The notes beneath the pieces are model-generated. The model was not told where the DNA came from, did not search any database, and was given only the letters and a program-made list of their open reading frames with translations. A DNA stretch of 35,446 bases from an uncultured Alphaproteobacteria bacterium. GTDB lineage: Bacteria > Pseudomonadota > Alphaproteobacteria > HIMB59 > GCA-002718135. Positions 26,066 to 35,446 of this stretch are shown here, one piece after another (positions within the stretch are counted from its first letter, which is position 1; every line of letters starts with the position of its first letter). The DNA is taken from contig CACMPM010000015.1 of assembly GCA_902615625.1 (NCBI GenBank), positions 1-35,446 on the forward strand. The letters are read 5' to 3'. Made by a program: the position numbers and the translations under genes.

Positions 26066-26773
26066 ATGAACCCTGAAGACATTACTAGGAAAATAAAACC
26101 TATTGTAAGATCAAACAAAAACTTCTCAAAAATTTTTTGTATAGGTTCAAATAAAACTGGTACCACATCATTAGCTGCTACACTAGAAATATACGGATAT
26201 TCAACACCAAATCAAATTAGTCAAGAAATGGAAATATCAAAACAAACATATTTAGGTAATTATTTACCACTCAAGGAATTTGTAAACAAATATGATATGT
26301 TTCAAGATCTGCCATTTTCAATCGATCATTATTATATTGTTGCTGACACATTATTTCCAAACAGCAAATTTATTCTCACTGTAAGAGATCCAGAAGAATG
26401 GTTTAATTCAATGCAAATATATGACCAAAAAAAATATAACATTAATGATTTAGATAAGATCAAAGAAGAGGATATTAATGATAAATTTAACTATCTTTTT
26501 GAAGGTTATAGAAAGTCAACCATGCAAAAATATATTTCAAGGGTAGAAGAAAATAAAGTGATATATGACTGGAACCTTCTTTATAATAAAGAAAGATATA
26601 TTAAATATTATAATGAAAGAAATAATCAAATAATAAAATATTTTAATAATAGAAAAAATGATTTTTTAATTTTAAATTTAAAGAAAGACAAAGATACAAA
26701 AATTTTATGTGAGTTTTTAAATATACCAACTAAATTTAAATTTGATTTTCCACATTTAAACAAATCTAGTTAA
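26066..26773 (+). CDS. Sulfotransferase family protein
   Basis: A 235-residue PAPS-dependent sulfotransferase-fold protein. The 5'-phosphosulfate loop is GSNKTGTTS (27-35), and the 3'-phosphate region is LTVRDPEEWFNSM (104-116), as in the Sulfotransfer family that includes carbohydrate sulfotransferases. The C-terminal half is Lys/Asn/Tyr-rich, and the protein ends soon after the core. No signal peptide is visible. The acceptor (glycan, lipid or small molecule) is unknown. It is inserted in an otherwise conserved operon, one base after ctpA and four before rppH, so is probably co-expressed with them. Confidence 0.82.
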   Translation: MNPEDITRKIKPIVRSNKNFSKIFCIGSNKTGTTSLAATLEIYGYSTPNQISQEMEISKQTYLGNYLPLKEFVNKYDMFQDLPFSIDHYYIVADTLFPNSKFILTVRDPEEWFNSMQIYDQKKYNINDLDKIKEEDINDKFNYLFEGYRKSTMQKYISRVEENKVIYDWNLLYNKERYIKYYNERNNQIIKYFNNRKNDFLILNLKKDKDTKILCEFLNIPTKFKFDFPHLNKSS

Positions 26774-26777
26774 TTTA

Positions 26778-27248
26778 ATGAAAAAAAAATATAGAAAATG
26801 TGTGGGAATGATGATTCTCAATGCGAAAAATCAAATTTTGGTAGGTCGAAGATTAGATCATCCAAGTGGATATTGGCAAATGCCTCAAGGTGGTATAGAT
26901 GAAAATGAAAATCCTGAAGAAGCAGTTTGGAGAGAAATGATGGAGGAGATTGGTACAAATAATGCATCTTTAATTACTTCATCTCAAGAATGGATCTCTT
27001 ATGATATACCTTCAGAAACACTCAAGACATTACCTTGGGGTGATGAATACATAGGTCAAATTCAAAAGTGGTTTTTATTTCGTTTTACAGGAATTGATAA
27101 CGATATAAATGTAGGAACAGAAAATCCTGAATTTAGTGAATGGCAATGGATGGATTATGATGAAATTACCCAAAACGTCGTAACATTTAAAAAAAATGTT
27201 TATTTAAAAATTCAAAAAGAATTTAGAAGTAATTTAGTTAAAGTTTAA
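26778..27248 (+). CDS. rppH: RNA pyrophosphohydrolase
   Basis: A 156-residue Nudix hydrolase that removes pyrophosphate from 5'-triphosphate mRNA ends to trigger decay (RppH/NudH; alphaproteobacterial homologues have also been called IalA). The Nudix box spans 38-59 with the GX5EX7REX2EE pattern (Gly38, Glu44, Arg52-Glu53, Glu56-Glu57). The flanking RKCVGMMILN and SGYWQMPQGGID are typical. Its stop faces the atpC stop across 12 bases. Confidence 0.93.
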   Translation: MKKKYRKCVGMMILNAKNQILVGRRLDHPSGYWQMPQGGIDENENPEEAVWREMMEEIGTNNASLITSSQEWISYDIPSETLKTLPWGDEYIGQIQKWFLFRFTGIDNDINVGTENPEFSEWQWMDYDEITQNVVTFKKNVYLKIQKEFRSNLVKV

Positions 27249-27265
27249 TTTAGAAAAAAATTAAA
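27244..27265. terminator. Possible AT-only bidirectional terminator
   Basis: TTTAATTT (27244-27251) and AAATTAAA (27258-27265) can form an 8-bp hairpin with runs of A and T on both sides, between the convergent rppH and atpC stops. It contains no G-C pair and the loop is A-rich, so it is weak by standard criteria. I list it because it is the only hairpin at this junction. Confidence 0.3.
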
Positions 27266-27658
27266 TTTTATCGTAATAATTTACATTTATTGCTTCTAAT
27301 TTTGCTTTGGCTACTGAAAGTTGTTCCTCTGTTTCTTTACCTTCCTTATTTTCTAATTCTTGTATTTCTTTTTCAATTGATGTTTTTTCTAAAGAATTAA
27401 CTTCAACAACACTTTCAGCAAGAACAATACATTTTTCAGGATTGATTTCTGCAAAACCACCAGAAACAAAAAAGGATTTAATTAAATTTTTATCTTCACT
27501 GTATACCATTACTCTTCCTGGTCTAAGAGAAGACATGACCTTACTATGTCCTGGTAAAATGCCTAAGTCACCATCTTTACCAGGGACAATTATAGTACCG
27601 ACCTCATCATTGAATACAAGGTTTTCTGGAGAAACTAAATCAAAAGAAATTGTTGCCA

Positions 27659-27659
<1 letters not shown>
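27261..27659 (-). CDS. atpC: ATP synthase epsilon subunit
   Basis: A 132-residue F1 epsilon subunit, the rotor-stalk component that can inhibit ATP hydrolysis. The N-terminal beta-sandwich has FDLVSPENLVFNDEVGTIIVPGKDGDLGILPGHSKVMS-type motifs and FVSGGFAEINP near residue 66; a helical C-terminus (EIQELENKEGKETEEQLSVAKAKLEAI) follows. It is last in the atpHAGDC cluster, and its ATG overlaps the atpD stop by one base. F0 genes are elsewhere, as is usual for alphaproteobacteria. Confidence 0.95.
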
Positions 27660-29984
<2,325 letters not shown>

Positions 29985-29990
29985 AGATTA

Positions 29991-31523
29991 TTAACTTGCA
30001 AACTTTCCAACCAAATTATCTAAGATTGATTTTAATTTATCATCATTTTCTTTAGATAATTCTTTTTCATTGGCAATAGCATCTAATAAATCACTATGCT
30101 TAGTTCTAATCTCATTTAAAACTTCTCTTTCAAACTTGACTACATCTCCTACTGCAACTTTATCAAGATATCCACGTACACCTGCATAAATAGATACAAC
30201 TTGCTCTGAAACCGTTAGTGGTGAATATTGACCTTGTTTTAAAATTTCAACTAGTCTTGCACCACGATCAAGTAATTGTTTCGTTGAAGCGTCTAAGTCT
30301 GATGCAAACTGTGCAAAAGCAGCCATTTCACGATATTGAGCTAATTCTAGTTTTACAGGACCAGCAATTTTTTTCATTGCTTTTGTTTGCGCAGCAGAAC
30401 CAACACGACTTACAGAAAGACCAACGTTAATTGCAGGTCGAATACCAGCAAAGAATAGGTTGGTTTCCAAGAATATTTGTCCATCAGTAATGGATATAAC
30501 ATTCGTTGGAATATAAGCAGATAAATCCCCTGCTTGAGTTTCAATAATTGGAAGGGCGGTCAAACTTCCACCACCATGTTCATCACTCATTTTGGCAGCT
30601 CTTTCTAAAAGACGACTATGAATGTAAAATACATCTCCGGGATATGCTTCACGTCCAGGAGGTCTTCTTAATAAAAGAGACATCTGTCTGTAAGCAACAG
30701 CTTGCTTTGATAAATCATCATAAACAATTAATGCATGCATACCATTATCTCTAAAATACTCACCCATCGTACAACCAGTATAAGCAGATAAAAATTGCAA
30801 CGGTGCAGGCTCTGATGCAGTTGCAGATACAACAATTGTATATTCCATTGCACCATTATCTTCTAGCGTTTTTACTATTTGAGCAACTGTTGATCTTTTC
30901 TGACCAATTGCAACATAGATACAATATAATTTTTCTTTTTCATTGTCTGATTGATTTACAGATTTTTGATTTAAGATTGTATCAATAGCAACAGCAGTTT
31001 TACCTGTTTGTCTGTCACCAATTATTAATTCACGCTGTCCTCTTCCAACTGGAACAAGAGCATCAAGTGCTTTAATACCTGTCTGCATAGGTTCAGATAC
31101 ACTTTGACGAGGAATAATACCTGGAGCTTTTAATTCAATTCTTCTCTTTTCAGAAGATTGAATAGGACCTTTACCATCAATAGGATTTCCTAAACCATCA
31201 ACAACACGTCCTAACAATTCTTTTCCAACAGGAACGTCAACAATTTCTCCTGTACGTTTAACTGTGTCACCTTCTTTAATTCCAGTATCATCACCGAAGA
31301 TTGAAACACCAACGTTATCCATTTCAAGGTTGAGGGCCATACCTTTAATGCCACCTGGGAATTCTACCATCTCTCCAGCTTGTACTTGATCAAGACCATA
31401 CACACGTGCAATTCCATCTCCTACGCTTAATACTGTTCCAACCTCAGCAACATCCGCTTTAGTTTCAAAATTAGCTATTTGGTCTTTAATTACAGAAGAT
31501 ATTTCTGCAGCTTTAATTTCCAT
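29991..31523 (-). CDS. atpA: ATP synthase alpha subunit
   Basis: A 510-residue non-catalytic nucleotide-binding subunit of F1. Walker A GDRQTGKT is at 169-176, and the sequence includes [30 protein letters not shown] and the arginine-finger region [13 protein letters not shown]. The N-terminal helix interacting with delta ([16 protein letters not shown]) is present. Its start overlaps the atpH stop by one base. Full length and canonical. Confidence 0.98.
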   Translation of the reverse strand: MEIKAAEISSVIKDQIANFETKADVAEVGTVLSVGDGIARVYGLDQVQAGEMVEFPGGIKGMALNLEMDNVGVSIFGDDTGIKEGDTVKRTGEIVDVPVGKELLGRVVDGLGNPIDGKGPIQSSEKRRIELKAPGIIPRQSVSEPMQTGIKALDALVPVGRGQRELIIGDRQTGKTAVAIDTILNQKSVNQSDNEKEKLYCIYVAIGQKRSTVAQIVKTLEDNGAMEYTIVVSATASEPAPLQFLSAYTGCTMGEYFRDNGMHALIVYDDLSKQAVAYRQMSLLLRRPPGREAYPGDVFYIHSRLLERAAKMSDEHGGGSLTALPIIETQAGDLSAYIPTNVISITDGQIFLETNLFFAGIRPAINVGLSVSRVGSAAQTKAMKKIAGPVKLELAQYREMAAFAQFASDLDASTKQLLDRGARLVEILKQGQYSPLTVSEQVVSIYAGVRGYLDKVAVGDVVKFEREVLNEIRTKHSDLLDAIANEKELSKENDDKLKSILDNLVGKFAS

Positions 31524-32080
31524 TATGCCCCCTTCATTGCAATTTTAAGTTTATTAATTTTATTCGCTATAGATGTATCAATCATTTTGGAACCAACCTT
31601 AACAATTAAACCACCAATAATTTCTTCATCAACATCAAAATTTAAAGATAATTTTTCACCTAAAGATTTTTTAAGTTGATTTGTAATATTATTTTTTTCA
31701 TCATCAGATAATATGTTTGCTGATGTTATGTCAGCAGTAATATCACCTCTTTTTTCAGAGTTTATTTTTTTAAATTGTAAAATAATAGAAGCAATATTTG
31801 AAATTCTTTTATTGTTATCAAGAACTTTTAAAAAAGTTGTCGTAAGATTATGTAAATTTGCTTCAGAAAATAATTTTAATAAAATATTAAGTTTCTCATC
31901 TGAATTTACTAATGGACTTTTAATTACTTGTCTCAATTCTGAACTTTCTTTCAATGCTTTATTCACTAATTCAAAATCTTTTAGAATATCATCAATGCAT
32001 TTTTTTTCAGAAGCAAGATCATAGAGAGCAGCTCCGTACCTTTCCGATATAAGATCTCCAGATAATGTATTAGATGCCAT
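31523..32080 (-). CDS. atpH: ATP synthase delta subunit
   Basis: A 185-residue delta (OSCP-type) subunit linking the F1 head to the peripheral stalk. The N-terminal helical domain shows the usual [18 protein letters not shown] start, and the C-terminal part has the typical [30 protein letters not shown] block. It is first in the atpHAGDC operon, and a 118-base gap before priA carries its promoter. Low overall conservation is normal for delta; position confirms the call. Confidence 0.95.
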   Translation of the reverse strand: MASNTLSGDLISERYGAALYDLASEKKCIDDILKDFELVNKALKESSELRQVIKSPLVNSDEKLNILLKLFSEANLHNLTTTFLKVLDNNKRISNIASIILQFKKINSEKRGDITADITSANILSDDEKNNITNQLKKSLGEKLSLNFDVDEEIIGGLIVKVGSKMIDTSIANKINKLKIAMKGA

Positions 32081-32111
32081 AAATTAAGTTCATATGAAGT
32101 TTAGAGTTAGG

Positions 32112-32142
32112 CTATTAACACATCAGAAAAAGTAGGTAAACT
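32112..32142 (-). promoter_or_regulatory. Possible atp operon promoter
   Basis: Within the 118-base gap upstream of atpH, the reverse strand carries TTGACG followed about 17 bases later by CCTACT, a poor -10. The -35 is convincing and it is the only TTGAC in the gap, but the -10 match is only three of six. A promoter must lie here or the operon must be read from priA; this placement is tentative. Confidence 0.3.
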
Positions 32143-32198
32143 GTCAGTTTGTGCGTCAAATGAGTTAAATCGAAGATATTTTTAAAATTGTGGGTAAA

Positions 32199-34157
32199 TT
32201 ACATAAATGAGTAAGGATCGACATCAATAATTAACTTTACAGAAGAAGGTAATTTAGTCTTTGCGACAATTTTTTTTGTGAATTTATTCAGATTTTTTCT
32301 ACTATTGCTCTTCAATAATATTCTGTATCGATATTGTCCTCTAAGCAAAGAAATTGGAGCTTCAACAGGACCTAGAATTTTAATATTTTCACTATTTTGA
32401 TCTTGTTGAGCCAGTCTTGAAGCATGTTTAAGAACTAAAGCTTTTGTATGACTTGAAAGAATTATTGAAGTCATAAAACCAAAAGGAGGAATATTAAAAT
32501 TCTTTCTCTCTTCTAAAGCTCTTTCAATAAAAGCTTCTCTTTCTCGAAGTTGAATCGACTTAATTATTTCTTGATCTGGGAAATATGTTTGAAGAAAAAC
32601 TTTACCAATTTTTTTTCCTCTACCAGCTCTTCCTCCAACTTGCTGAAGTAGGTTAAAAGTTTTTTCTATAGCCCTAGGATCACCACCAAATAAACCTGCG
32701 TCCGCATCAACTATTCCTACTAATGACAAATTTGGAAAATCATATCCTTTTGCCATAATTTGTGTAGCTACAATTATATCTATATCTTTGTTGTTTATAT
32801 CAGTAATAAATTTTTTAATTTTGTTTGGTGTATTAACGTTGTCGCTAGACATTATGGAAATATTTTTCCCAGGAAAGAACTCTTTTAGTTCCTCTGCAAC
32901 TCTCTCAACTCCAGGACCAACAAATTTTATACTATCTTTTTCATTACATTTAGGACAATCTAAATTTAATTTTTTTATAGTTCCACATTGATGGCATAAA
33001 AAAACTTTTTTGTGTTGATGCATAACCATCCATGATGAACATTGATCACATTCATATCTGAATCCACAACTGTTACACAAGGTTAATGGAGAATATCCTC
33101 TACGATTTAAAAAAATAAGAGTTTGTTCCTTATTTTCTAAGCACTGAGAAATAGAATCTATAATTGATTGTGATATCCATTTATCTTTATCAAGTTTATT
33201 TTTATTTAAATCAATTATAGAAATTTCAGGTAATGGAGTTCCAGAAAATTGTTTTGATAAATAGACTTGATCATATTTTTTAATTTTAACATTATTTATT
33301 GTTTCTAAAGATGGCGTTGCCGAAGCTAATAATATAAAATTTTTTTCAATTTTAGCTCTTACAACAGCAAGATCTCTTGCTTGGTAACGTATATTGTCCT
33401 CTTGTTTATAACTAGAGTCATGTTCTTCATCGACAACAATTAATCCTAAGTTTGTAAAAGGAAGAAACAAACTTGAACGAGCGCCAATAACAATGACTGG
33501 ATCTCCTGCAAAACATTTATGCCAAATTTTTTGCCTATTTTTTTTTGTAATTTTAGAATGCCACAAACACACTTCCATTCCAAAACGCTTCTTTACTCTT
33601 GTCTCTAATTGCGGTGTTAAACTAATTTCTGGAACCATTATTAATATTTGTTTTTTTTCTTTTAAAAATTTATCTATTATTTCAAAATATACTTCAGTTT
33701 TACCAGAGCCTGTTACTCCTTCTAATAAAACGGGTTTGTTTGATTTATTAAATGATTGGGTGATTTCTTTAAATGAATCTGCTTGCTCTTCACTCAAGGT
33801 CACTAAAGAAGGTTCGGTGTTATTGAAACTATCTAATTTTTCTTTATCAAATTCAACTATATCATTGTTAATAAGGAATAATTTTAAAACTGCTCCTAGT
33901 GGAGCTAAAGTATAACTTGCGATCCAATTTATAAAATTGATTGAAGAATTCTGAAGGATAAGATCATTGCAAATTTTTGTAACCTCTTTAATTTCGTATC
34001 CAGGATTTTTAACATTCCTCTTCCAAATAATTCCAGCTTCTATTTTTTTTCCAAATGGAACTATGACTACTTGACCAATTTCAAGTTGCTCATTTGTTGA
34101 AGAATAAGTGAAAACTTTGTCGAAAGGTCTTGTTACTACTACATCATACAACATCAT
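32199..34157 (-). CDS. priA: Primosomal protein N' (PriA helicase)
   Basis: A 652-residue replication-restart helicase that recognises abandoned forks and loads the replisome. DNA-binding N-terminal domain (YDVVVTRPFDKVFTY), Walker A GVTGSGKTE at about 147-155, VDEEHDSSYKQED (motif II) near 242, and a zinc-binding cluster of CxxC pairs (LCNSCGFRYECDQC, LCHQCG, CPKC). Helicase motifs V/VI follow (DIIVATQIMAKGYDFPNLSLVG and QQVGGRAGRG). The frame is open 19 codons further upstream, but I prefer the ATG at 34157, which starts at the conserved domain and leaves 60 bases for the divergent fsa promoter. A 51-bp segment encoding residues near EIKEVTKICNDLILQN reappears in the DUF484 gene. Confidence 0.95.
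   Translation of the reverse strand: MMLYDVVVTRPFDKVFTYSSTNEQLEIGQVVIVPFGKKIEAGIIWKRNVKNPGYEIKEVTKICNDLILQNSSINFINWIASYTLAPLGAVLKLFLINNDIVEFDKEKLDSFNNTEPSLVTLSEEQADSFKEITQSFNKSNKPVLLEGVTGSGKTEVYFEIIDKFLKEKKQILIMVPEISLTPQLETRVKKRFGMEVCLWHSKITKKNRQKIWHKCFAGDPVIVIGARSSLFLPFTNLGLIVVDEEHDSSYKQEDNIRYQARDLAVVRAKIEKNFILLASATPSLETINNVKIKKYDQVYLSKQFSGTPLPEISIIDLNKNKLDKDKWISQSIIDSISQCLENKEQTLIFLNRRGYSPLTLCNSCGFRYECDQCSSWMVMHQHKKVFLCHQCGTIKKLNLDCPKCNEKDSIKFVGPGVERVAEELKEFFPGKNISIMSSDNVNTPNKIKKFITDINNKDIDIIVATQIMAKGYDFPNLSLVGIVDADAGLFGGDPRAIEKTFNLLQQVGGRAGRGKKIGKVFLQTYFPDQEIIKSIQLREREAFIERALEERKNFNIPPFGFMTSIILSSHTKALVLKHASRLAQQDQNSENIKILGPVEAPISLLRGQYRYRILLKSNSRKNLNKFTKKIVAKTKLPSSVKLIIDVDPYSFM
33944..33994. 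repeat. 51-bp direct repeat, copy 1 (inside priA)
   Basis: This segment, from AAGAATTCTGAAGG to CCTCTTTAATTT on the forward strand, is identical over 51 bases to 35128-35178, 1,184 bases downstream in the same orientation. The flanking bases differ on both sides. In priA it lies in a continuous, family-like stretch of the N-terminal region, so I regard this as the original copy. Confidence 0.97.
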
Positions 34158-34194
34158 ATTTATGTATTTTTTATATGTTAACTTTCTAAATAAC

Positions 34195-34211
34195 TTGTAT
34201 ATGGTATACAA
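34195..34211. promoter_or_regulatory. Inverted repeat between priA and fsa
   Basis: TTGTATA-TGG-TATACAA is a perfect 7-bp inverted repeat with a 3-bp spacer, ending six bases before the fsa ATG and inside the divergent priA/fsa gap. It could be an operator or merely AT-rich coincidence; no matching second copy was noticed. Confidence 0.3.
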
Positions 34212-34217
34212 CAAACA

Positions 34218-34877
34218 ATGAAATTTTTTATAGACACTGCCGATATACCTCAGATTGAAGAGTTAATGCCTAGTGGACTAATAGACGGTGTTACGACAAA
34301 CCCATCTCTGATTGCAAAAAGTGGTAAAGATATGGGAGAAACAATTCAAACAATTTGTTCCATAGTATCTGGTCCAGTAAGTGCAGAAGTGACAGCAACT
34401 GAATATGACAAAATGCTTGAAGAAGGTGAGTACTTAGCATCATTAGCTAAGAATGTTGCTGTAAAAGTTCCTCTTACACCTGCTGGTCTTCAGACATGCA
34501 AAGATCTTAGAGAAAAAGATATCATGGTAAATGTAACATTATGCTTTAGTGCTGCTCAAGCATTACTAGCCGCTAAGGTTGGTGCAACATTTATTTCTCC
34601 ATTTGTGGGAAGACTCGATGATATTGGTGAAAAAGGTATGGATCTAATTTCAGATATAGTAATAATGTATGAAAATTATGGATTTGATACGGAAGTATTA
34701 GTTGCTTCAGTAAGAAATACGCAACATCTTATTGATGCAGCTGTGATTGGTGCTCATGTTTCAACTCTACCACCTAAAGTTATTCATGAATTATATAAAC
34801 ATCCTCTCACAGATAAAGGGCTGAAAGCATTTCTCGATGATTGGGCAAAAACAGGACAGCAAATCTTGCCAAAATAA
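34218..34877 (+). CDS. fsa: Fructose-6-phosphate aldolase/transaldolase-like
   Basis: A 219-residue small class I aldolase of the transaldolase/FSA family (about 215-220 residues, against over 300 for classical transaldolase). [30 protein letters not shown] (24-37), and the Schiff-base Lys83 in NVAVKVPLT are clear, with [33 protein letters not shown] and the VLVASVRN block. It interconverts sugar phosphates in the pentose-phosphate pathway, whether as a transaldolase or as an aldolase. It is divergent from priA, a conserved alphaproteobacterial arrangement, and is followed by DUF484 after five bases. Confidence 0.92.
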   Translation: MKFFIDTADIPQIEELMPSGLIDGVTTNPSLIAKSGKDMGETIQTICSIVSGPVSAEVTATEYDKMLEEGEYLASLAKNVAVKVPLTPAGLQTCKDLREKDIMVNVTLCFSAAQALLAAKVGATFISPFVGRLDDIGEKGMDLISDIVIMYENYGFDTEVLVASVRNTQHLIDAAVIGAHVSTLPPKVIHELYKHPLTDKGLKAFLDDWAKTGQQILPK

Positions 34878-34882
34878 TCGTC

Positions 34883-35446
34883 ATGGCGCATGAAGATGAA
34901 ATTAATGAAAAACAAATAATAAATTTTTTAAAAAAAAATAAAAATTTTTTTATTAAAAATTCAGAATTAGTTAATGAACTAAATTTTCCAACCATAGATA
35001 ATAGTTCAGGTAAGGTTGTTGATTTAGAAGCTTATAGATATAAAAAAATATCTCAACAAAATATCGATCTACAAAATCAAATGACAAAAATACTACTTGC
35101 AGGGAAAAGTCATTTAAATGCTCAAAAAAGAATTCTGAAGGATAAGATCATTGCAAATTTTTGTAACCTCTTTAATTTTAAATATAAAAAGTTTACCAAA
35201 ATTAATAAGTTTAATTAAAAATGATCTTAAAACAATTTTAGGTTGTGAAGAAATGAATTGTTTTATTACAAATGAAAATATTAGAGCTGAAAACTTATCG
35301 CAACTTGATACTAAAATTGCAAATAGTTATTTTAAAAATAAACTGATTACAAATTTAAATCAAAACCCTAAAGGTTTTCTTTTATTTTTTCCAAACAAAT
35401 CGACAACGATAAAATCATATATTTTATTAAAAGTTAAATTTCGTGA
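34883..35446 (+). pseudogene. DUF484-family gene, frame broken, 3' end cut by window
   Basis: The N-terminal ~83 residues from the ATG at 34883 fit DUF484 (QIINFLKKNKNFF, ELVNELNFP, then a Leu/Gln-rich helix and SHLNAQKRI). That frame then runs into the 51-bp priA-like segment and stops at 35216-35218. The rest of the family-like protein continues one base shifted, from about 35178 to the window end (LNIKSLPKLISLIKNDL, then a GAF-like part ending SYILLKVKF). The break falls within 35137-35215, and best within the repeat: the patch appears about 22 bases longer than the DNA expected there, which shifts the frame by one. DUF484 proteins have unknown function and usually lie between fsa and xerC. 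Either a true pseudogene or an assembly/sequencing fault. Confidence 0.75.
35128..35178. repeat. 51-bp direct repeat, copy 2 (inside DUF484 gene)
   Basis: A perfect copy of 33944-33994. It starts at the codons for Arg-Ile in the DUF484 helix (AQKRI) and ends just before the shifted frame resumes with LNIKSLPKL. The sequence after Arg-Ile is therefore probably foreign priA DNA rather than native DUF484 coding sequence. Confidence 0.95.

Noticed and set aside
35186-35190. Extra A in the A5 run as the sole cause of the DUF484 frameshift.
   Set aside because: Deleting one A also restores the frame, but the 51-bp priA copy and the spacing excess fit better. It remains a possible simpler alternative that reads would settle.

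Overview
The window comes from an AT-rich (roughly 30% GC by eye), tightly packed alphaproteobacterial genome. Supporting evidence: the order obgE-proB-proA-nadD-rsfS-ctpA-rppH, an atpHAGDC cluster without atpB/E/F, divergent priA and fsa followed by a DUF484 gene, metX-metW behind a SAM-II riboswitch, and an argH-lptM-lysA run. Small gaps, overlapping reading frames, convergent gene pairs with no terminator space and little regulatory DNA suggest a streamlined, probably marine, free-living lineage (SAR11/HIMB59/AEGEAN-169-like in style). I cannot name the species. Almost everything is core metabolism. I see no CRISPR array, transposase, integrase, toxin-antitoxin pair or recognised defence system.

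Layout. 1-1000: an unrecognised reverse-strand gene, then a tRNA-Leu(CAA) with an abnormal D arm. 1010-2626: yqaA-dsbB-coq7, overlapping (membrane protein, periplasmic disulfide formation, ubiquinone hydroxylation). 2623-3946: reverse-strand HNH nuclease and esterase. 3975-4405: a HIG1 protein and a small charged protein. 4441-10472: a reverse-strand operon of a bifunctional 3-hydroxyacyl-CoA dehydrogenase/enoyl-CoA hydratase, an acyl-CoA ligase, O-acetylhomoserine sulfhydrylase and an alpha/beta hydrolase. 10577-13386: argH, an LptM-like lipoprotein, lysA. 13387-16838: zinc-ribbon membrane protein, plsC, tyrC and a chorismate mutase-aminotransferase fusion. 16917-19614: promoter, SAM-II riboswitch, metX, metW, gloB. 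19695-27248: rplU, rpmA, obgE, proB, proA, nadD, rsfS, ctpA, a sulfotransferase, rppH. 27261-32080: ATP synthase F1 genes on the reverse strand. 32199-35446: priA (reverse), fsa, and a disrupted DUF484 gene cut by the window end.

How the genes work together. Methionine synthesis is represented twice: metX (O-acetylhomoserine formation, under an SAM-sensing riboswitch) and a distant metY that would use that product, but which sits in an acyl-CoA catabolic operon. Arginine, lysine, proline, tyrosine/phenylalanine and NAD genes point to broad prototrophy.

The most unexpected structure is a perfect 51-bp direct repeat shared by priA (33944-33994) and the DUF484 gene (35128-35178). It looks like a piece of priA copied into the neighbouring gene, and it coincides with the point where the DUF484 reading frame breaks. 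Other points to check are the tRNA-Leu D arm, the metX leader (a possible alternative hairpin), the chorismate mutase-aminotransferase fusion, the metY operon, and a sulfotransferase inserted between ctpA and rppH.
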